From the NCBI RefSeq assembly GCF_932294415.1, contig NC_065545.1, forward strand, positions 22,491,357 through 22,555,356: a DNA stretch of 64,000 nucleotides. The letters run 5' to 3'. This document shows, piece after piece, positions 58,901 through 64,000 of this stretch; positions within the stretch are counted from its first letter, which is position 1; each line of letters opens with the position of its first letter. The translations under genes and the position numbers were made by a program. The notes below the pieces were generated by a model, which was not told where the DNA came from, searched no databases, and saw only the letters and a list, made by a program, of their open reading frames with translations. The stretch is from Quercus robur. Taxonomy: Eukaryota > Streptophyta > Magnoliopsida > Fagales > Fagaceae.

Positions 58901-61900
58901 GGTGAAATATTTCTTCCTGAAAGCAGAAGGAAGTGATCATCAAGTGCCCTGAAGAAATCTTGAAATCCTTCTTGAACCAAATCAATAATCAAGTCTTTCA
59001 GGTTGACTAGTAGCTCCAAGTTGTCTTCAAGAATTTGGCGGAAGTCCTGGACAAAAACAAACAGATAAGAGTACAACACCTAAATGGAGTATGCATTTGC
59101 AATAAAAGACGAGCTTAACAATGATGATGTACAAAAAAGTGAAGGTACTCAATAATAAGCCTCACAAAGTTAACATGAACCAAAAACGGGGGAAATTTTC
59201 TAATCACCAAATAGTTAAAACTTAAAATCAATGTTAAAATCCCATAAGGTACATCATGCACTTCAAATCCACAAATGTTGAAGAAACACTTGCCAAAATA
59301 ATTTAGGAAGAGAGAGACACACACACACAACCAAGCACAAACTACATTTTAAAGAAGTACATCTAATAGAAAAAAATCTAAGGTACATGGAAATTAATTT
59401 GAAATGATATCCTTCACAAGTGGAATAGAAGTACCAGTAAGACGTCCATGCTGCCTTGAAGCACTGCCTTTTTGCTGGTCTCCAGAACAACCTGCAAGGA
59501 ATACTCTTTTCCTCCATCCTTTTGTCTAACATGTACTTTTGTAAGGGCATCTGCTAGATTGAACAGAATTTATCTAAGAACTTTGAGCCTCTCTGAGGAT
59601 AAGATTGAACTCAAGTAACATCTGATGTTCAACATAACATGAAATATGCCAACTCATTATAAACCAGCTGCCAACTAATTGGAAAAAGTTTTTTTTTTTT
59701 TTTTTTTTTTGCATAACTTGTTGAACACAAATCAATCTATATTCTATGTTTTCCAATTTACTTCCTTTTTGGGTTAAAATGAAACTATAAAGTAAGAACT
59801 TGTTGGAAAATGACAGTATAAATAACCTGAGATATCATGTAGAAGATGGGAAAATCTGCTGGCAACATACTGTTTGACAGCAACCTTGGCAGCCTGAAAC
59901 CATGTAGGGGTAGTCAGTGTACTAAAATCAATCCTCAACATGAAATTATAAAGAAAATATGGTAATTAGGGATGTAGATGAAATGCAGCTATGTATTAAA
60001 ATAAATCAATATTCAAATAATTGTCAAAGAAAAACCTCCAAAGAATAATCAGGGAGTGCAGCCTCATGCAACACCTCATCCATCAGAAGCACATCTTTCC
60101 AAATAACTCCTGCATGCATTGGTAGGTATTGCAAGAAGTTGCATTCAGGTTGCAAAATGAGAAGGAAATGACTTCAAAATCAAACCCAATATCAAATCAT
60201 TTTCATTAAAGCTTCAATAAAATTGATAAGAAAGGCTGGGTTGAATTCTTTTGATACTATTTTTTAATAAGTAATGTTCTAAAGCCTCATCCTACTTTTC
60301 ATGGACCATTATTAGGAGGAAACTAAAGAAACTCTTATATCCCTAGTGGACTACAAAAGCCAATAGGAAAAAACTACACCTAACATCAAAGGGGAATGAC
60401 ACAAACCCGAACTCCAGTTGTTAGGTATAGCAAATTTGCCCAAAGATGTTTGTAATGCTAACACAAATGGAGCTTCTAGGTAAATATTTTGCAATAGTGC
60501 TCTTCTCTAGAGCTATGCTGGCAGCTATTGTGCATCAGCAAGGACTTTCGATGGTTGTTCCCTGGTAAGGCAGTCTTACACATACCGCAACAATGGGCAT
60601 TTGATGTAACTTAGCCTTGACTACATTATTACAGATAAAAAAGAATCAGAAGAGAATTGACTGTATAATTAAAGAACTTGTGCAGCAAGTTTATTAGAAG
60701 GATGGATTGCATGGGCAGGCTTAAAAAATTGTTCTAGTATAAGGGCACCAGAGTTACGTAGGGTAAAAGACGATGCAAAAGCACAATTATTCTACTTACG
60801 AAGAACACGCAATAGCTCAGCAGAACAAATCCGCTCCTTTACGTATTCTCCAGTTGTTTCAAAATGCCTACGAAACAAAACCCCATTACAGTCCGTGAGC
60901 AAAATTCTGCATGCTTCTATGTGTTTCAATAAACCAAAAGAAATAATAAGCAGATAACATAAACTAATTGGAAAATTTGATGAAGATACTCACTTACTTG
61001 GTAACCAGATCTTGTGCAAGTTTCACTAGTTGGTTTTCTGAATCAGGAAATATCACACAATAAGCACGGAGAGCCTCTGCAAACTCACGAACAGATGCCT
61101 ACATTTAGAAAATTAATACAAGTGTGGCCTCATTAGTCCAATAATACAGGCAGCTAGGAAAATTAAGACGTAACTACAAGCAAAGAGTCATCATAAACTG
61201 CATTAAACAAAGAAGAAAACCTGAAAAATAATATATCAAAAATTATATACACACAAAAAAACACACACCCCTAGATGCTTCAATTAAACAAAGGTAAGAG
61301 TTCCTATTCAATGCCCATAAAGTAAGCTCTTTTCCTTTTTCGTTTGGCAAGAGGGAAGGGAAGGAGGAATATGAATCTTCTCTTCCCACCTGCCAAAATT
61401 AAGAGACAAAAACGATTCTACTTTTTCACAACTTACCTCATGAGCAGCAGCAGGTTCTGAACAAGGAATGCTTTCTTCTTTAGAAGAATCCTTAGAATCT
61501 ACTGAAGCATTGCTTAGTTCTTTAGTCTTAAGCTGAAGATCTGCAAGAGACTGTGCCAATTTTTCCAGTAGTCTAGCCTTTAAGCTTTCCACCTGCCAGC
61601 ATAGGGAAAATTTATCATATGACATTAATATATCAGAAGAATCATGATAAGATATTTGCTTGAAGTAGAAGCAAATGAAATTTCACATTTATGCAGCACA
61701 TGCTACAAAATGTAGGCATTATGAGAATAACAGTAATAACAAATGAGGAGAGTCCTCATTTTTTCTTTGATAAGTACCATAACTTTACAAAGGAAAAAAG
61801 AAGCCCAAGTACAGAAGAAGTATAATATGGGCAATCAAGCTCTCAAAGCACAATGGTCAATCATATCGAAGAGGAGAGTCCTCATTTTTTCACCAATATA

Positions 61901-62702
61901 ATTAGAAAATATGTGTCCTAGGTTCAAATCCAGGAATTAGCCCTCCAAAATTGGAGGTAAGGCTGCATACCAATCACTTCTCCCAGATCCCACATAAGTG
62001 TAATCTTTGTGCAATGCATACTATTTTTTTTCCCTAGCAAATATCCATGCATCAAATATTTTCAATGAAATTTTTTTTTTTTTTTTGATAAATAATGAAA
62101 GTTCATTAATCTAAATACCCAGGTACACCGGAAGTGTAAGCTTGTAAATTACAATGATCAAGCATATCTAAAAGATTAGAACATGAAAAGAATTAAAAAC
62201 AGAACTCCAGTCCAGTAAAGAGTAGAGGAGGAAAGATTTAATCTCGAGAATCAAACGTTCCTTTCCCTCAAAGCATCTAGTGTTCCTTTCTCACCAAATA
62301 CGCCATAAAACACAATGCGGGGCAGCCCTCCACAAATCTATGTTACAATGTCTACCAAAAGGGCCTTGCCACACTGTAAATAAATTCGTAACACTTTGTG
62401 GAATAACCCAAATCACACCAAAAAAACCATAGACCATAGCTCAGAAACAATGGGACAATGAAGAAGAAGAAGATTTACCGATTCCCCACTCCTTTTACAC
62501 ATATAACACTCAAATATTTTCAATGATATATTCAGTACTGTTCCTTTACATAGAAGTGTAACATGTTAACCCTGTTATGCATAATATGAACCCAAAAAAA
62601 ACTGTGAACAAGTGCAGTACAAACCGGAAAATCTAACTGCTTAAGAAGCACTGCAGCCTCAGCTCTTGCTTGTATGGATTCAGAATCTGAGAATAGCTTT
62701 CC
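55913..62702 (-). CDS. VPS51: VPS51, GARP/EARP tethering complex subunit (5' exons outside window)
   Basis: Exons in transcription order: 62702-62625, 61592-61437, 61097-60998, 60867-60800, 60109-60036, 59893-59827, 59550-59435, 59046-58780, 58661-58545, 58113-58042, 57959-57909, 57672-57445, 57359-57183, 56032-55913. They encode the C-terminal two thirds of plant VPS51 (Arabidopsis UNHINGED), which tethers endosome-derived vesicles at the trans-Golgi. Family blocks: [101 protein letters not shown]; a carboxy end with [20 protein letters not shown]. The intron after exon 59046-58780 has a GC donor. One missing T near 61080-61081 (GAGTTGCAG where GAGTTTGCAG is expected) breaks the frame in exon 61097-60998. 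All else is intact. The gene starts beyond 64000. Confidence 0.92.
56162..57120. mobile_element. TAA-flanked non-autonomous transposon in the last VPS51 intron
   Basis: 959 bases with inverted ends CGCTCTGTTTGTTTTGACGT and (reverse complement) CGCTCTGTTTGTTTTAATGT, flanked by TAA on both sides (56159-56161 and 57121-57123). Subterminal AAAATATTTT motifs are AT-rich, while the core (about 56400-57010) is GT-rich with no recognised coding. The three-base duplication suggests PIF/Harbinger ancestry; the core may be captured sequence. Confidence 0.75.
61766..61870 (-). mobile_element. 105-bp retroposon with 21-bp target duplication
   Basis: The 21-base word starting GAGGAGAGTCC and ending in CATTTTTTC occurs at 61745-61765 and again at 61871-61891 without mismatch. 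Between them lies a short sequence beginning TTTGATAAGTACCATAAC that resembles the 3' end of the LINE remnant at 62.07-62.52 kb in the same intron. A 21-base perfect duplication with a T-run is the signature of L1-type retroposition. Confidence 0.72.
62068..62520 (-). mobile_element. LINE 3' fragment with poly-A tail in a VPS51 intron
   Basis: The minus strand, from about 62520 downward, reads [20 protein letters not shown], then VSELWSMVF, the zf-RVT end of a LINE. A degenerate tail and 3'UTR follow, ending in a poly-A run (T on the plus strand, about 62068-62085). Stops are frequent. Confidence 0.78.
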
Positions 62703-63394
62703 CTAATTTGAAAAATAAATAAATAAATTAGGAGACAAGTTTTGGATATAGCAGTGACTGTCAGAAAGTTATACAACATGAAATAGACTTCTATTCATCC
62801 ATCATCATTTTTTGAGCATTCTATGGCTCCCAACAGAATGAAATGGTTATTTGTGTGGTCCTGTAGTACACAAGTATTCATAAATGTCAATTCTCGAATT
62901 TTATTCAACCATCATCATTTTATGCACATTCAATGGCTCCCAACAGAATTAAATGGTTATCTGTGTGGTCCTGTAGTACACAAGTATTCATAAATGTAAA
63001 TTCTCGGATATTGCAGACTCCAAATTCTATGAAATTTGTCCATAGGTCCTAAAGTACAAGTTGTGGGGAGTAAACATGACAAAATGTGAAATTCCTTGGA
63101 GGCTCACTTTCAATAGATTCCAAGAGCCCTACATGAGTTTGATGCTACTTAATCATGAAGAGATTCTCAACCTTAAGGCTCAGATTTGAATGTTAAAATG
63201 TACATGTGGAATAAATACTCATTCCATGTTTGAAGTACAGGTATCATTATCAATATCTAGCATAAAAAGCTAAGACTCGTTTCCCCATCATAGTCACTTT
63301 ATGCTAAAACATTTTTTTTTATATACTCTTACTGACAATATGGATCAATGTATGGATTAACAGATGCATGTATGTTTCACATACAGTAGAAATA
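62703..63394. other. Probable VPS51 intron sequence
   Basis: No exon recognised. A 55-60 base segment recurs: CTATGGCTCCCAACAGAAT at 62821 and CAATGGCTCCCAACAGAAT at 62931, each followed by GTGGTCCTGTAGTACACAAG. This is a local duplication of about 110 bases period. Confidence 0.5.
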
Positions 63395-64000
63395 GAAAGT
63401 GGTGATCGTATGAGATGGAAGTTGACAAACAATGGGGATTTTAAAATCTGCTCGTTTTATCATAAGTTACATGATTCCTCTTCCATTGTTTTTTCCTGGA
63501 AAGGTATTTAGAAGGTCAAGGCATCTAGGCGTGTCTCTTTTTTTGTTTGGATAGTCGCCTGAGATAGGATTCTCACGGGTGATAATTTGTAGAGTAGGGG
63601 TTTTGATTTTGTTGACTAGTGCATCATGTGTCATTTTCGTGGGGAGACATTAGATCATTTGTTGCTACATTGTGGGAAGGCTCATCGTTTGTGGAGTTTT
63701 GTCTTTAGAACTTTTGGGATTCCGTGGGTTCTCTCAAGATCGGTTGCAGATTTCCTTTTTGGTTGGTGGAATTGGTTGGGGAAGCACTCATCTAACATTT
63801 GGAATTTAGTTTCGTTGTGTTTGATGTGGTGTATTTGGAAGGAACACAACCGACAAACTTTTGAGGACTTGGATAGATCTGATGACCAGTTGCTTGTTTC
63901 CTTTACTGGTTCTTTTTTTGATTGGTCTAGGGCTTGGGGACTCACATCTAGTTTATCTCTCCCTTTGTTCCTTAGCTCTCTTTTTCTTTGTAATTAGTTT
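63395..64000 (+). mobile_element. LINE 3' part (zf-RVT) at the window edge
   Basis: The plus strand reads RMRWKLTNNGDFKICSFYHKL, then after stops CIMCHFRGETLDHLLLHC, AHRLWSFVFRTFGIPWVLSR and CLMWCIWKEHNRQTFED. This is the zinc-binding C-terminal region of a plant L1-type reverse transcriptase, with C-x2-C and H-x4-C ligands visible. Frame breaks near 63510-63615 make it inactive. The reverse transcriptase core is absent, so it is 5'-truncated. It appears to lie in a VPS51 intron, opposite strand. Confidence 0.85.

Overview
This is plant nuclear DNA. It is AT-rich, its genes carry many GT-AG introns, and its repeats are plant-type: Ty1/copia LTR elements with a TGGTATCAGAG primer site, LINE fragments with a zf-RVT zinc-binding domain, and hAT-like and TAA-flanked MITEs. 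A dicot, probably a woody species (perhaps Fagales), fits the look of the repeats. The lineage guess rests on impression only.

Layout. 1-4.0 kb: an LTR-like segment abuts a decayed CKI1-type histidine kinase. 4.1-4.3 kb: three tandem 56-bp copies. 4.8-11.06 kb: a LINE split by a 5.1-kb Ty1/copia element, with a near-perfect target duplication at the nest point. 12.8-13.1 kb: a small unrecognised acidic-tailed protein with a probable 5'UTR intron. 15.1-17.05 kb: a hAT-like element that split a hairpin, then an LTR-like repeat. 17.3-18.3 kb: a broken DUF295 (F-box type) gene. 19.28-36.63 kb, minus strand: a 23-exon WD40 plus bromodomain (BRWD/PHIP-like) gene. Its 5.5-kb intron 13 holds a second copia element, which itself holds a MITE. 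36.6-39.1 kb: the probable 5'UTR intron of that gene, with LINE and MITE debris. 40.9-41.3 kb: a LINE RNase H fragment. 41.70-44.94 kb: a fold-back, hAT-like element made almost entirely of a roughly 28-bp minisatellite in two opposed arms. 46.17-53.93 kb, minus strand: a complete 15-exon MCM7 gene with two E2F-type sites upstream. 54.28-54.35 kb, minus strand: nuclear tRNA-His(GTG). 55.91-62.70 kb, minus strand: the 3' 14 exons of VPS51, whose 5' exons lie beyond the window. 63.4-64.0 kb: the 3' part of another LINE, probably inside a VPS51 intron.

Three host genes look real: the BRWD-like gene (chromatin reader), MCM7 (replicative helicase) and VPS51 (GARP/EARP tethering complex). They do unrelated jobs and share only orientation. 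MCM7 reads without a break. The BRWD-like gene and VPS51 each show one single-base indel that breaks an otherwise conserved frame. These may be assembly errors or recent lesions. Exon limits were set by hand from reading frame, GT/AG signals and family conservation. The most unusual object is the 3.2-kb fold-back minisatellite transposon at 41.7-44.9 kb.
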